42,900 bases of DNA from Candidatus Gastranaerophilales bacterium (lineage in GTDB: Bacteria > Cyanobacteriota > Vampirovibrionia > Gastranaerophilales > Gastranaerophilaceae), in contig CALUSZ010000079.1 of the NCBI GenBank assembly GCA_944323495.1, positions 1-42,900 of the forward strand, given 5' to 3'. Under the pieces are notes generated by a model, which had not been told where the DNA came from, ran no database searches, and saw nothing but the letters and a program-made list of their open reading frames with translations. Of this stretch, positions 8,604-17,896 are shown in pieces. Numbering within the stretch: position 1 is the stretch's first letter; each line of letters starts with the position of its first letter. Position numbers and translations under genes: made by a program.

Positions 8604-9992
8604 ATGCTTAAATTGAACTGCAGGAACACAGATTCGGCAATCATAGGCGAAGAAAACGGATTAAACTTAAGCGAAGAATTTGAAAACTATAAGGAAAGAA
8701 TTTCTGATATCATAAAAAGTTTAAACCAGCGCAAAGATAAGCCGGGTCAGTGGCTTCAGTGGATGAATTTAGGTTACAACGAAGAGACTGTGTGGTATGT
8801 AAAAGAATTTGCTTCCATGGTTGAAGGAAGATTCGATAATATTCTGGTTCTTGGAATCGGAGGTTCTGCTTTAGGCGGAATTGCAGTGACAGAAGCGCTG
8901 TTAAAACCATATTGGAACCTTTTGACTCCGGAGCAGAGGGGCGGACTTCCAAGGATTTTCTTCTTAGATAATATTGATCCTGATACAATAAACGGATTAC
9001 TGCAGGTTCTGGATTTGAAACGCACGCTGGTTAATGTAATTACAAAATCCGGTTCTACTGCCGAGACAATGTCGCAGTATATGATTATTAAGAATCTTAT
9101 GGAAAAAGAACTTGGAGATGATTACAGAAAAAACTTTGTGGCTACTACAGACAAAAAAATGGGTGTTTTAAGACAGCTTGCCGATCAGGAAGGGTATAAA
9201 ACTTTCTTTGTTCCTGATGATGTTGGCGGCCGTTTTTCCGTATTTTCGGCTGTAGGGCTCGTTCCGTTTGCTCTTGTGGGATTGGATATTGACCAGATTA
9301 TGAACGGAATTAAGGATATGGATTTAGCTTTAAAAAATACCGATATCCATCAAAATATTGCCGCTCAGGGGGCTTTGGTGCAGTATCTTATGGATACTAA
9401 AAAAGGAAAAGGGCTTTCCGTTATGATGCCGTATTCCAGCAGGCTGAAATATGTTTCTGACTGGTATGTACAGCTTTGGGCCGAATCTCTGGGAAAAGAG
9501 TTTAATAATAACGGAGAAAAGGTTAATATCGGACCGACTCCGATTAAGGCGCTGGGGGCTACTGATCAGCATTCGCAGATTCAGTTGTATAATGAGGGGC
9601 CGAATAATAAAGTTATAACATTTATCCGCGTTGAAAATTTTGATACAACTTTGGAAATTCCTAAGATTTTTGAATATACGGGTATTGGTTATCTTGGCGG
9701 AAAGACTATTAATGATTTGATTAATGCAGAAGCTGACTCGACTCGTGTCGCATTAGCGGATTATTCACGTCCTACAATGACTATTACATTAGAAAAGATT
9801 GATGAATATAATATAGCGCAGCTTCTTTATATGCTGGAAGTTCAGACTGCTATAGCAGGAGAGTTATATAATATAGATACGTTCAGCCAGCCGGGAGTTG
9901 AGCAGGCAAAAAATTATACATATGCTCTTATGGGACGTGCAGGATATGAAGAGTCTGCAAATACTCTGCAGGAAAAAATGGCATCTGTATAA
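8604..9992 (+). CDS. pgi: Glucose-6-phosphate isomerase
   Basis: Interconverts glucose-6-phosphate and fructose-6-phosphate in the cytoplasm. At 462 residues it is of the shorter bacterial type rather than the roughly 550-residue E. coli form. The sugar-phosphate isomerase core is clear: LGIGGSALGG near residue 75, TKSGSTAET near 150, the signature GGRFSVFSAVGL near 208, the catalytic Glu in AESLGKE near 294, the His in TDQHSQIQLYNEGP near 322, and the Lys in PGVEQAKNY near 435. A GGGA ribosome site precedes the ATG by about 8 bases. It is transcribed alone and meets a convergent gene 2 bases downstream. Confidence 0.97.
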   Translation: MLKLNCRNTDSAIIGEENGLNLSEEFENYKERISDIIKSLNQRKDKPGQWLQWMNLGYNEETVWYVKEFASMVEGRFDNILVLGIGGSALGGIAVTEALLKPYWNLLTPEQRGGLPRIFFLDNIDPDTINGLLQVLDLKRTLVNVITKSGSTAETMSQYMIIKNLMEKELGDDYRKNFVATTDKKMGVLRQLADQEGYKTFFVPDDVGGRFSVFSAVGLVPFALVGLDIDQIMNGIKDMDLALKNTDIHQNIAAQGALVQYLMDTKKGKGLSVMMPYSSRLKYVSDWYVQLWAESLGKEFNNNGEKVNIGPTPIKALGATDQHSQIQLYNEGPNNKVITFIRVENFDTTLEIPKIFEYTGIGYLGGKTINDLINAEADSTRVALADYSRPTMTITLEKIDEYNIAQLLYMLEVQTAIAGELYNIDTFSQPGVEQAKNYTYALMGRAGYEESANTLQEKMASV

Positions 9993-9994
9993 GA

Positions 9995-10999
9995 TTACGA
10001 TTTAGGTTTTTTATGCGGTAAATCCAGTTTCGGGTTGTGGTCTGCTATGTCCGCTAAAAATGTTGAAATAAATGGAATTATCATATAATAGATTCCGCCT
10101 ACTATTAGAATAGGTTTTGCAATCTTAAATCCTTCCACTTGTTTTTCAAGATTTGGAAGCCCGCGGTTGGCTTTTTTGAAGTTTTCAATAAATTTTTCAG
10201 CCGGTTTATCAAGAAGTTTATCGAAAATATACCCGCTTATTATACTCAGAAGAGTTGATATAGATGCGTTATAAATAAGAGCTTTTTTCCGATTTTCTTC
10301 AATTTTATCGCTTCTTTCAAGCGAATCGACAAATGCGGCTGTGTTTATAATATCTGTGCCGGCAATTATGTGCATCGGGAAATTGGAGTCTTTATATTTA
10401 TTTGAAAATTTTTGAATACTTTTTTTATCTAAGACTTTCCCTATTTCATGCGCAAGTTTTTCATTACATTTTCCTTTAAATGTAAGATTTTGCTGCTCAT
10501 TCTTTTTTTGTGTTTTTGGTTTGTGAAATAACTTTTGCATTATAAAAGGCATGCCGGCACAGGTGAGTATGGCCTTAGGTGCTGCTACCACAAGCCCTAT
10601 CCCGAGTTTGAACATCTGGGTTGCAATTGCGTAACTCTTTGATTCTTCCAGTTTTTCACACCCGTCTTTAAGGTTTTTGATTGTTTCAGGTTTTAAGTAT
10701 TTTTTCGGATTCTTATCCATTTTTTTTATAGCTTTGCTTAACGGAAGGGAAAGAGCCAGAGTTAATAAAAAACCTGCACCGCTTGAGGAAATTGATTTGG
10801 CACAGGCTAATTTTTTGTTTTCTTTATCAGTATGCGGAGCAAGCCAGATTGCAGCGGGTCTTACTATTGCCGAAAACCCCAGTGTTGTCGTTGCAGCAAA
10901 AAGTGCTCCGTTATCTGCGGCAAACTCTAATCCCTTCTTTAGAGCCTTGTTATTATAAAATCCTTTGAATGAGATATCCCTTTGTGAATTTACTTTCAT
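9995..10999 (-). CDS. Unknown membrane-associated protein with SFKG motif
   Basis: A 334-residue protein of unrecognised family. It begins MKVNSQRDISFKGFYNNK, and a second TFKG motif occurs near residue 172. Hydrophobic segments lie near 28-50, 72-90, 130-155, 245-265 and 295-320, with basic loops between them, so it is probably membrane-embedded. Its stop is 2 bases from the pgi stop (convergent) and its start is 24 bases from the divergent pnuC. The SFKG start resembles motifs in several other unknowns of this window and seems to be lineage-specific. No catalytic motif is visible. Confidence 0.8.
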   Translation of the reverse strand: MKVNSQRDISFKGFYNNKALKKGLEFAADNGALFAATTTLGFSAIVRPAAIWLAPHTDKENKKLACAKSISSSGAGFLLTLALSLPLSKAIKKMDKNPKKYLKPETIKNLKDGCEKLEESKSYAIATQMFKLGIGLVVAAPKAILTCAGMPFIMQKLFHKPKTQKKNEQQNLTFKGKCNEKLAHEIGKVLDKKSIQKFSNKYKDSNFPMHIIAGTDIINTAAFVDSLERSDKIEENRKKALIYNASISTLLSIISGYIFDKLLDKPAEKFIENFKKANRGLPNLEKQVEGFKIAKPILIVGGIYYMIIPFISTFLADIADHNPKLDLPHKKPKS

Positions 11000-11023
11000 C
11001 TATTTTTATTAGATAACATAAAT

Positions 11024-11704
11024 ATGATTATAATGAAACAGGGAATTCAAAAAAAAATTGAAGTTTTTGGCTTGATTTTTATTTACGTCCTGCTTTTTGT
11101 TAATGCTGTTTTTTTTAAAGACAGTATAGCCGCGCTAATCTCTGCATTTTTTGGTATAACTTATACAATTCTTGCGGGGAAAGGGCGTCCGTATTGTTAC
11201 CTGTTTGGCCTTATGGGGTCCGGTTTTTATGTGTATCTTGCTTTCCGTAATGCTCTTTGGGGAAATCTTATTTTGTATGCGGCATATTATATTCCTATGC
11301 AGATTTTAGGTTTTTTCAGGTGGCAGAAACATTTAAAATCAAATAAAAGTGAGATAATAAAAATTTCGTTGAAACAAAGTGAGCGGATTAGATTTATGTT
11401 TATATCATTCCTGTTTACTATTTTAACAATTATTATTTTGATTTTTACAGGGGATAAGAGTCCGTTTATTGACGGAATAACAACTGTTTTTTCTGTTGCG
11501 GGAATGTATTTGACAGTAAGACGGGCTATTGAGCAGTGGGTTGTATGGATATTGGTTAACGGGCTTTCGGCCGTAATGTGGTTTAAGATTGCAATAGGCG
11601 GGGAAAAAGTTTATTCTACGGTTTTGATGTGGAGTGTATATTTTGTTCTTGCAATCTATTTTTATATTTGCTGGAGAAAGGAAATCAGAGGGAATTATCA
11701 ATAA
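11024..11704 (+). CDS. pnuC: PnuC-family nicotinamide riboside / vitamin transporter
   Basis: A 226-residue membrane protein with about seven spans. Family features are AGKGRPYCYLFGLMGSGFYV, then YYIPMQILGFFRW (the NxxYxPxQxxGxxxW-type region), and RRAIEQWVVWILVN, the motif that in PnuC precedes the last helices and lines the substrate path. PnuC carriers take up nicotinamide riboside or related vitamins by facilitated diffusion with intracellular phosphorylation as the driving force. The start is uncertain between 11024 and 11033; neither has a clear ribosome site. No NAD-pathway gene or riboswitch is adjacent. It overlaps the convergent glycosyltransferase gene by 20 bases. Confidence 0.85.
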   Translation: MIIMKQGIQKKIEVFGLIFIYVLLFVNAVFFKDSIAALISAFFGITYTILAGKGRPYCYLFGLMGSGFYVYLAFRNALWGNLILYAAYYIPMQILGFFRWQKHLKSNKSEIIKISLKQSERIRFMFISFLFTILTIIILIFTGDKSPFIDGITTVFSVAGMYLTVRRAIEQWVVWILVNGLSAVMWFKIAIGGEKVYSTVLMWSVYFVLAIYFYICWRKEIRGNYQ

Positions 11705-12599
11705 TATGCTGATAGAGTGTGTCTTTAAGAGACAAATCTTTTTTCTTTCCGGCAATAACCTTCCACTTATAAGAAAGCTTGTGTATTGGAGAAATCTTTT
11801 TTAATTCTTCAAACCGCTCCGGAGAATATTTATCCAGAAGCTCTTTTTCCATCTGCTGTACAGGCAGATATGAGATGTAGAACATTTCTTCCCATTCCTT
11901 TTTGTTTTCTTCAGAGGATTCCGATAATAGAGTAAAAGCATGTGCGTAGAAAAAATAATTAATAACAAAATAATTTTTGCTCCAGTAATTCTCTAAAAAT
12001 CTTTTCATTTTTGCGATAATAATACTATTTCCTCTAGATGACATAAAATAATTTGTCATCTTTAGATTATCCGGATCCTCATCTTTGTTGTTCTGGAGTA
12101 CAAATAATTCTGACCATCTGATATAATCCGGAAGCGGGGCGGTCAGATATACGGTTGAATCAATCCAGCAGCCGCCGTATTCATAAAGAAGGTATGTCCT
12201 TAAAATATCTGCAAAATGCGCTTTAGAGATAACACCTTTTTCTTTCAATTTATATATATAATCGGGAATAGTTACGTAGTTTTTTATACTATTATCATCT
12301 AAAATTACGCGCTCTAAAGAGCCTTTATATTTTTCTACGCTATTTACACAAGCTTTCACTATCTCCGGTGCGTTTTCAATTCCGCTGTCCCAATATTGCC
12401 ATATTCGATATGTTTTATTTTTGTCTGAGAATTTAATTCTTTCTGCTTCAGCATCTTGAATATACGGTTTTAAAAAGCTCTGACAAAATCTTCCCTTAAG
12501 CACCCGTCTGATTTTTTTGTCAAAAATAAATAATTCAAGAAAAAGTTTAATACAGGAATTAATTGCTGATTTGCAAGCCGAATTTAGTTTATTATTCAT
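11685..12599 (-). CDS. Capsule-type sugar transferase (GT32-like, DXD motif)
   Basis: A 304-residue protein of the capsular polysaccharide synthesis / glycosyltransferase-with-DXD-motif family. KTYRIWQYWDSGIENAPEIV corresponds to the conserved N-terminal strand (IPKxIWQYW). FADILRTYLLYEYGGCWIDST contains the nucleotide-sugar binding region, with the WIDS aspartate in the DXD position. It probably transfers a sugar to a surface glycan in the cytoplasm. I placed the start at ATG 12599 because GAGGG precedes it; a longer frame from 12644 would overlap bcp and lacks a ribosome site. It lies 10 bases after bcp and is probably co-transcribed with it. No other glycan genes are adjacent. Confidence 0.85.
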   Translation of the reverse strand: MNNKLNSACKSAINSCIKLFLELFIFDKKIRRVLKGRFCQSFLKPYIQDAEAERIKFSDKNKTYRIWQYWDSGIENAPEIVKACVNSVEKYKGSLERVILDDNSIKNYVTIPDYIYKLKEKGVISKAHFADILRTYLLYEYGGCWIDSTVYLTAPLPDYIRWSELFVLQNNKDEDPDNLKMTNYFMSSRGNSIIIAKMKRFLENYWSKNYFVINYFFYAHAFTLLSESSEENKKEWEEMFYISYLPVQQMEKELLDKYSPERFEELKKISPIHKLSYKWKVIAGKKKDLSLKDTLYQHIIDNSL

Positions 12600-12609
12600 A
12601 CACCCTCTT

Positions 12610-13056
12610 TTACATTGATAAATATTCAAGCACTTCATCAACATGGCCTTTTACTTTAACTTTCCGCCATTCTTTTTCAATACTGCCCTCAGGAGAGATT
12701 ACAAAAGTTGAACGCTCAATGCCCATATATTTTCTTCCGTACATTGATTTTTCTTTCCAAACCCCGAATGCTTCTGCAAGCTTGTGTTCACTATCGGAAA
12801 GAAGTATAAAATTTAACTCCTGATTCTCTTTAAATTTCTTATGGCTTTTTATACTGTCAGGGCTTACGCCTACAACAACAGCTTTTGATGTTATGCGGTT
12901 TATATTGTCTCTGAAATCACAGGCTTCCTGCGTACAGCCGGAGGTATTATCTTTAGGATAGAAATATAAAACAAGACGTTTACCTCGAAAATCATTCAAG
13001 GAGTATTCCTTCTCTTCTCCGTTTATATCAAGCCCGCTAAGTTTTATATTTTCCAT
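12610..13056 (-). CDS. bcp: Thiol peroxidase of the Bcp/PrxQ type
   Basis: A 148-residue thioredoxin-dependent peroxiredoxin that reduces hydrogen peroxide and organic hydroperoxides. YFYPKDNTSGCTQEACDFRD holds the peroxidatic Cys41 and the resolving Cys46 five residues later, the arrangement diagnostic of the BCP subgroup. FVISPEGSIEKEW and the C-terminal HVDEVLEYL helix also fit. The start at ATG 13056 is set by GGAGG about 8 bases upstream; an upstream extension to 13101 has no support. It is divergent from the MATE gene. Confidence 0.95.
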   Translation of the reverse strand: MENIKLSGLDINGEEKEYSLNDFRGKRLVLYFYPKDNTSGCTQEACDFRDNINRITSKAVVVGVSPDSIKSHKKFKENQELNFILLSDSEHKLAEAFGVWKEKSMYGRKYMGIERSTFVISPEGSIEKEWRKVKVKGHVDEVLEYLSM

Positions 13057-13128
13057 AATATTTCCTCCGTGTAATTTTATTATAAAATAAAAATGTTTCA
13101 TTTATAATGGTAAAAAAGGCTAGTTGAA

Positions 13129-14508
13129 ATGATAAATGATTTGACAAAGGGAGCACCTGTAAAATTAATGCTGTTGTTTTCTATTCCGCTGCTTATCGGA
13201 AATATATTTCAACAGTTTTATAATATAGCAGATATAATCATAGTCGGCCGTACCTTGGGTATGAAAGCATTAGCGTCTGTAGGTGCGGTATCTCCGCTGT
13301 TTTTTCTAATAATGTTTATAATAGTAGGCCTGACGAGCGGTTTTTCAGTTATTACGGGACAAAGATTCGGCGCAAAGGATTATAACGGAGTAAGACGCTC
13401 TGTTACTATGTCTGCCATTTTGAGTTTTGTGTTTACAGCGGTATTTACAGTATTCTGTGCTGTGTTTATGAACCAGCTTTTGTTTTTAATGAATGTACCG
13501 AAAGAGATTTATCACGATGCTTTCTGGTATACGGAAATTGTTGTTCTGGGATTATTTGTCGCAAATTTTTATAATTTGCTTGCTAATATAATAAGAGCCT
13601 TAGGCGACAGTATGACTCCTTTATACTGCCTGATGGTTGCCTCTGTATTAAATATTTTGCTAGCCCTTCTATTTATTCTGGAATTTCACTGGGGCGTTCC
13701 CGGCTCTGCCGTTGCACTTGTGCTTTCGCAGGCGGTTTCAGGTATATTATGCGTATGGTATGTAAAAAGGCATTTTCCTATACTGCATCTTAAAAAGTCC
13801 GACTGGATTTTTGATTGGAAGAATGACTACTCATTTGCGCTCGAGCATTTAAAAGTCGGAATTCCAATGGCTGTCCAGTTTGCAATTCTGGGGCTGAGCA
13901 TTTTAATTATTCAGAGTGTATGTAACACATTCGGTCCTAATGTTATAGCTGCATTTACGGCGGCTTTAAGAATAGAGCAGATTGCGACTCTTCCAATGAT
14001 ATCGTTTGGAGTGGCTTTAGCTTCTTATGTCGCCCAGAATTTTGGGGCAGGACATTTTTCGAGAATAAGATACGGCGTAAAAAGAGCCTCGCTTATTAAT
14101 CTCGGTTTAAGTATTTTTATGGCATTTGTAATGCACTTTTGGGGTGGAAACTTTGTAAGAGTTTTTGTAGGAAGCGGAAACGAAAATGTAGTTAAAATTG
14201 CACATGACTATTTGTTTATAAGTTCGCTGTTCTATTTCTTCCTTGCGCAAATTTTCATCTACAGAAATGCTCTCCAAGGACTCGGGCGTGCAATTATTCC
14301 GATGTTTGCATCTGTCGGGGAACTTTTAATGCGCTCTTTTGCGGCAGTATTTCTGGCTGTTAGAATAAGCTATTACGGCGTATTCTTTGCTGGCCCCATT
14401 GCCTGGGTTGCAGCATCACTCGTCTTAGCTGTAGGGTATTATACAACTATAAAACAATTTATCTTTAAAACACAGCAAAAGCTCAGAAATAAAAGAAATA
14501 AGTCCTAG
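13129..14508 (+). CDS. MATE-family multidrug efflux pump
   Basis: A 459-residue, twelve-span antiporter (MatE/NorM type) that would export organic cations or drugs with Na+ or H+ uptake. The first repeat begins LTKGAPVKLMLLFSIPLLIGNIF and has QQFYNIADIIIVGRTLG, the typical N-terminal signature. The second half-repeat starts with HLKVGIPMAVQFAILGL near residue 241. Length is normal. There is a weak ribosome site and a TATAAT-like sequence about 25 bases upstream. The stop overlaps that of the small convergent gene by 3 bases. Substrate is not predictable. Confidence 0.95.
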   Translation: MINDLTKGAPVKLMLLFSIPLLIGNIFQQFYNIADIIIVGRTLGMKALASVGAVSPLFFLIMFIIVGLTSGFSVITGQRFGAKDYNGVRRSVTMSAILSFVFTAVFTVFCAVFMNQLLFLMNVPKEIYHDAFWYTEIVVLGLFVANFYNLLANIIRALGDSMTPLYCLMVASVLNILLALLFILEFHWGVPGSAVALVLSQAVSGILCVWYVKRHFPILHLKKSDWIFDWKNDYSFALEHLKVGIPMAVQFAILGLSILIIQSVCNTFGPNVIAAFTAALRIEQIATLPMISFGVALASYVAQNFGAGHFSRIRYGVKRASLINLGLSIFMAFVMHFWGGNFVRVFVGSGNENVVKIAHDYLFISSLFYFFLAQIFIYRNALQGLGRAIIPMFASVGELLMRSFAAVFLAVRISYYGVFFAGPIAWVAASLVLAVGYYTTIKQFIFKTQQKLRNKRNKS

Positions 14509-14702
14509 CCCCGTTTTACAACAGTTGCAATTAATTCCCCGTAGCTGTTAAAACAGCCGTTTGTTTCCTTAATTTCATAAGTAATTTCATCGTCAGAAGC
14601 TTTTTCAGCTTTTGCAAAAGCCTCTGCACTTGCTAAATCTTTAAATTCTCCGGCCATATCCGGTTCAAAATATGATGGTTTATCTATATAGACCTGATAC
14701 AT
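14505..14702 (-). CDS. Small soluble unknown protein
   Basis: A 65-residue acidic protein with no membrane segment or signal. It has the look of a compact alpha/beta domain: YQVYIDKPSYF, a helix DLASAEAFAKAEKAS, then two strands ending in ATVVKRG. AAGGAGGG, 7-8 bases before the ATG, is the best ribosome site in the neighbourhood and supports expression. It is transcribed alone toward the MATE gene. Function unknown. Confidence 0.7.
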   Translation of the reverse strand: MYQVYIDKPSYFEPDMAGEFKDLASAEAFAKAEKASDDEITYEIKETNGCFNSYGELIATVVKRG

Positions 14703-14845
14703 AATAATTCCCTCCTTAAGTTCACTCTACGCCGGATAGAAAAATTAGTCAAGAATTATTCATATTTACATTTGTTAATATTTTTACAAAGTTATTTTTA
14801 TTTCTGTTTTAATATATAAGTGTAGTATATTGTGGAGAAATTAAT

Positions 14846-16054
14846 ATGATTAGGGTAAATGGGGTAAATGGATTAAGTACATTAAATTTTGTTTCAAGAC
14901 CGGCATTCCGCAGCGAGGAAAATGCTCCGGAAGTTGTTAAGAAAGAATACGACGAAAAGGCTGATATAACAGGTGCGGAAGCTCTTGCTTCTTACAATCT
15001 GGCAATAATGAATAATGCAGATAAATTGGATAAAATCAAACCGATTGATTTAATTTTCAATCCTGATGAAGAAGTTGAAGGAGAAAAGATTTATACTTCA
15101 GAGGGAAAACTCCACTCTATTGTAAAAGAAGACGAAAATACGAAAACAATCTACACGCCGGACGAAGAAAATGAAGATTTGATTGCGTATGTAGATATCG
15201 TAGATAAAAATACCGGCAAGCTAATGAAGAGTCAGAAAAATAATATAGATGAAGGTAAATATACTGGCTATGCAAGGGTTGGGGAATTTTCATCACAAGA
15301 TGGAAAATTAACAGGAACAAGCAGATATCAGGACGGTAAACTACTTGGAACTTCTAAATTTAAAAAATACCAAAAGGGTGAAGTTTCTATAGAAAAAGAT
15401 ACAGAAGATAATAAATATGAAATAGGCTATTATGATAAGAAGTATAGTTTGTATGTAGAATTAGATAAAAACAAACGTCCGATTGAATTCAGTGAAAGCA
15501 AAGATATTAACAGCGTAAAGCATGTTGATACAGATGCATACTTCTATAACGGCAGTCTTATTTCTGTCCGCAAATCTGAAACAATAATAATTCCAAATGC
15601 ACAAGGAATAGAAAAACTCCAAAATCCGGAACTCTTGCCGGCAGAAAAGTATGTTCCTGAAATAGATTTAAAAGGTCATGAAGGTGAAAAGAGCTATTAT
15701 TCAAACGGTGCAATTGAAAAGAATGTTATCGGAGATACAACTGCTTACTTTGATATAAACGGTAATCTGCAAAGAGTTCAGAGAGGGAACAAAGAAATTA
15801 CCATAGATGAAGAAGAACAGTCTATAGTAGAAGATTTGGGCGATGGCAAAACAAAAACCACAGAACTTTATTATGACGGAAGCGGTTATGTAAAAGTCAG
15901 CACAAAAGACAGTTATTCAGAGATTTCTTTTGATGAGAATAAAAGACCATCTTATTATAGTGAAGGCGTAATTGATGAAAACGGTGAAGAAGATAGCAAG
16001 CTGTCATTAGATTTTAATGATAAGGGCATGTTAACTAATTCATGGAGTTTCTAA
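14846..16054 (+). CDS. Unknown protein with YwqK/MORN-like strand repeats
   Basis: A 402-residue acidic protein of unrecognised family. It starts MIRVNGVNGLSTLNFVSRPAFRSE, an N-terminal style shared with other unknowns here. The rest is rich in short beta-hairpin repeats of the type (S)xDGKLTGTSxYxDGKLLGTSKF, with later copies such as SYYSNGAIEKN and YYDGSGYVKVS. These resemble the antitoxin-YwqK/MORN class of repeats. There is no signal peptide or membrane helix. GGAG lies 9 bases before the ATG. Similar repeats occur near the N-terminus of the giant protein and in the gene at 30622, suggesting a family of related surface or scaffold proteins. The function is not deducible. Confidence 0.8.
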   Translation: MIRVNGVNGLSTLNFVSRPAFRSEENAPEVVKKEYDEKADITGAEALASYNLAIMNNADKLDKIKPIDLIFNPDEEVEGEKIYTSEGKLHSIVKEDENTKTIYTPDEENEDLIAYVDIVDKNTGKLMKSQKNNIDEGKYTGYARVGEFSSQDGKLTGTSRYQDGKLLGTSKFKKYQKGEVSIEKDTEDNKYEIGYYDKKYSLYVELDKNKRPIEFSESKDINSVKHVDTDAYFYNGSLISVRKSETIIIPNAQGIEKLQNPELLPAEKYVPEIDLKGHEGEKSYYSNGAIEKNVIGDTTAYFDINGNLQRVQRGNKEITIDEEEQSIVEDLGDGKTKTTELYYDGSGYVKVSTKDSYSEISFDENKRPSYYSEGVIDENGEEDSKLSLDFNDKGMLTNSWSF

Positions 16055-16057
16055 CTA

Positions 16058-16822
16058 TTATTTATCAAATTTTTCAGCATATTTTACCAGAGCGTTATAA
16101 ACCTCTGGTAAAATTTTGCCTTCTCTGACTTCTTTGTAGAGAATCAGCAACGCATCGAGTCTGTTTAATTTTTTTCTATACACTCTGGCTTCTCTAAGCG
16201 CACTGTATTTATCAGAAATTGATACAATTTGAATTCCAATAGAAGAGTTTATTTTTTCATCACCAAGAGCCGGATATCCGGAATGTTTCAGATTTTGGTG
16301 ATGGTATTTAACAAGTTCCAGCGTTTTGGGTGAAATATTCTGGGTTTTTAATAATTCGTAGCCGAGTGTTGAGTGGATATTCATTATTTCCCGCTCTTTT
16401 AGGTTTAATTTAGCCGGCTTGTTTAAAATTTTTGACGGAATCAAAACTTTGCCTAAATCGTGAAGCATAGAGGCTTCTTTTAGAGCTGACTTATCGATTT
16501 CCGCGCGCAGATTTTCCGATAATATAGAATATATTCCCATTGCAATATTGCAGGTTTCATTCATGTGCCCTGCTGAAAGTTCTTTCAATGTTTTTGTATC
16601 TATTGAAGGTTTTATTCGATATTTCTTTAAAAGATTTTTTATCGACGGATTAAGCGCAATCATACTTTTTACAAGATATTTTTGCATTCTTTCATCTCTG
16701 CCGGTTTTAAGGAATGTCCGTCCCTGAGCGTCAGAGCAGACAAAATAGCTGCTCTGATTTATTTGAACAGCACCTTTCAAGCTCACTTTCTTAAGTTTTT
16801 CGGGGTATCTTTTTAGTATCAT
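16058..16822 (-). CDS. Standalone HD-GYP type phosphodiesterase
   Basis: A 254-residue protein whose residues 80-250 form an HD-GYP domain, the class that hydrolyses cyclic di-GMP. Metal and catalytic positions visible are His86 (AGHMNETC), His121-Asp122 (MLHDLGKVLIP), His150 (NIHSTLGYELL), His174-His175 (YHHQNLKHSGYP) and the GYP triad 182-184. DKYSALREARVYRKKL matches the conserved D-x-Y-D-A-L...R-x-Y-R stretch. The N-terminal 75 residues are not a receiver domain and contain VSLKGAVQ. The loop between HH and GYP lacks the usual E-x-x-D/N-G residues, so specificity is uncertain. It converges on the gene at 14846 with a 3-base gap. Confidence 0.9.
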   Translation of the reverse strand: MILKRYPEKLKKVSLKGAVQINQSSYFVCSDAQGRTFLKTGRDERMQKYLVKSMIALNPSIKNLLKKYRIKPSIDTKTLKELSAGHMNETCNIAMGIYSILSENLRAEIDKSALKEASMLHDLGKVLIPSKILNKPAKLNLKEREIMNIHSTLGYELLKTQNISPKTLELVKYHHQNLKHSGYPALGDEKINSSIGIQIVSISDKYSALREARVYRKKLNRLDALLILYKEVREGKILPEVYNALVKYAEKFDK

Positions 16823-16953
16823 CTTCTTATTTTAATTATTATCGTAACATAAGTTTACAATATCAATAAAAATTTTGCAATATTTATTATCCGACAGGCG
16901 GTGGTAAAAAAATTTTAATTTTGTATCCTTTCATGTGTAAAAAGGAGAAATTT

Positions 16954-17487
16954 ATGACAGAAAAAAGATTTTTAAGCTTTGTACTTGTAGAAGGGATACT
17001 GCTTACGGCAATCGGGATTGCAATGCTGATACTGCCGAAACTTACTACAATTACTTTTGGACTTCTGCTCTGTATAGCATTTATTGTTTATGGTGGCTAT
17101 AAAGCTATAAATGCTTTTCTGACAAGGAATTATTCAAGACATTTTGCTTTTAATATGATTATAGGGCTGCTTCTAATTGCAATTGGTGTATTTTTATTTA
17201 TGGCACCGGCATTTAGTTTGATATTAATAACAAGCCTTATAGGTCTGTATTTCTTACTGGAAAGTATTTCCTCTACTGCTTTTGCCGTTCAAAACAGAAA
17301 AACTCTTTATTTTTGGTGGGCAGGGGTTTTGATAGGTATTCTGCAATTTCTTTTAGGTTTACTAATCCTAATTGCACTACCTTCTACAGCGCTTTGGGTT
17401 ATAGGCGTTTTAGCGGGAATTAATTTTTTGGCTGCCGGCATGGTTATGATTAGTATGTATATTTCAACAAAGTATATTTATAGTTAA
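16954..17487 (+). CDS. HdeD/DUF308 family membrane protein
   Basis: A 177-residue protein with six predicted helices arranged as repeated two-helix units (for example LLTAIGIAMLILP, LLLIAIGVFLFMAP, LLGLLILIALP), as in the HdeD acid-stress membrane family. The start at ATG 16954 is set by AAAGGAG; an upstream TTG would add only an unsupported leader. It sits 12 bases before the rhodanese gene and is probably co-transcribed with it. The family link is good; the physiological role in this organism is unknown. Confidence 0.85.
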   Translation: MTEKRFLSFVLVEGILLTAIGIAMLILPKLTTITFGLLLCIAFIVYGGYKAINAFLTRNYSRHFAFNMIIGLLLIAIGVFLFMAPAFSLILITSLIGLYFLLESISSTAFAVQNRKTLYFWWAGVLIGILQFLLGLLILIALPSTALWVIGVLAGINFLAAGMVMISMYISTKYIYS

Positions 17488-17499
17488 GGAGGGCATATT

Positions 17500-17886
17500 A
17501 TGACAGATGAAAAAATTCAAAATATCAGAAAAAATTCTGAAAAAGCAGAATGTTATTTTTCAAAAAAATTAGCTTTTACATTAGGTCCGGTAGAGTTAAA
17601 GGAATTATCAGAACAGGAGAATGTAAAAATTATTGACGTGAGAGGCAAGGCGGATTATGAAGTCGGGCATATTCCGGAGGCTGTATCCATTCCATATGAA
17701 GAAATAGAAGGACATTTGGAAAAATTGGATAAAGATAAGCTATATATAATTTATTGCTACAATAATTATTGTCATCTAGGAGCGCGCGCAGCTCTTCTTT
17801 TTGCAAGAAATTCTTTTCAGGTAATGGAACTATCAGGCGGATTCAAAACATGGTCTGAAGAGTTCAGATTTGCAGTTGTTCAATAA
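17500..17886 (+). CDS. Single-domain rhodanese
   Basis: A 128-residue cytoplasmic sulfurtransferase domain. IIDVRGKADYEVGHIPEAVSIP is the conserved CH2A-like region (Asp46, Arg48). The active-site loop follows YIIYCYNN with Cys86 in the nucleophile position, and a second Cys91 lies in the same loop (YCHLGARAA). ELSGGFKTW is the C-terminal signature. It would carry a persulfide and pass sulfur to an acceptor. The ribosome site AAGGAGGG is strong. It lies directly behind the DUF308 gene, an arrangement that suggests a shared stress response. Confidence 0.93.
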   Translation: MTDEKIQNIRKNSEKAECYFSKKLAFTLGPVELKELSEQENVKIIDVRGKADYEVGHIPEAVSIPYEEIEGHLEKLDKDKLYIIYCYNNYCHLGARAALLFARNSFQVMELSGGFKTWSEEFRFAVVQ

Positions 17887-17896
17887 GTTAACTTGT

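Noticed and set aside
11000..11023. NAD-type riboswitch before pnuC
   Set aside because: Only 24 bases separate the divergent genes, too few for a riboswitch.
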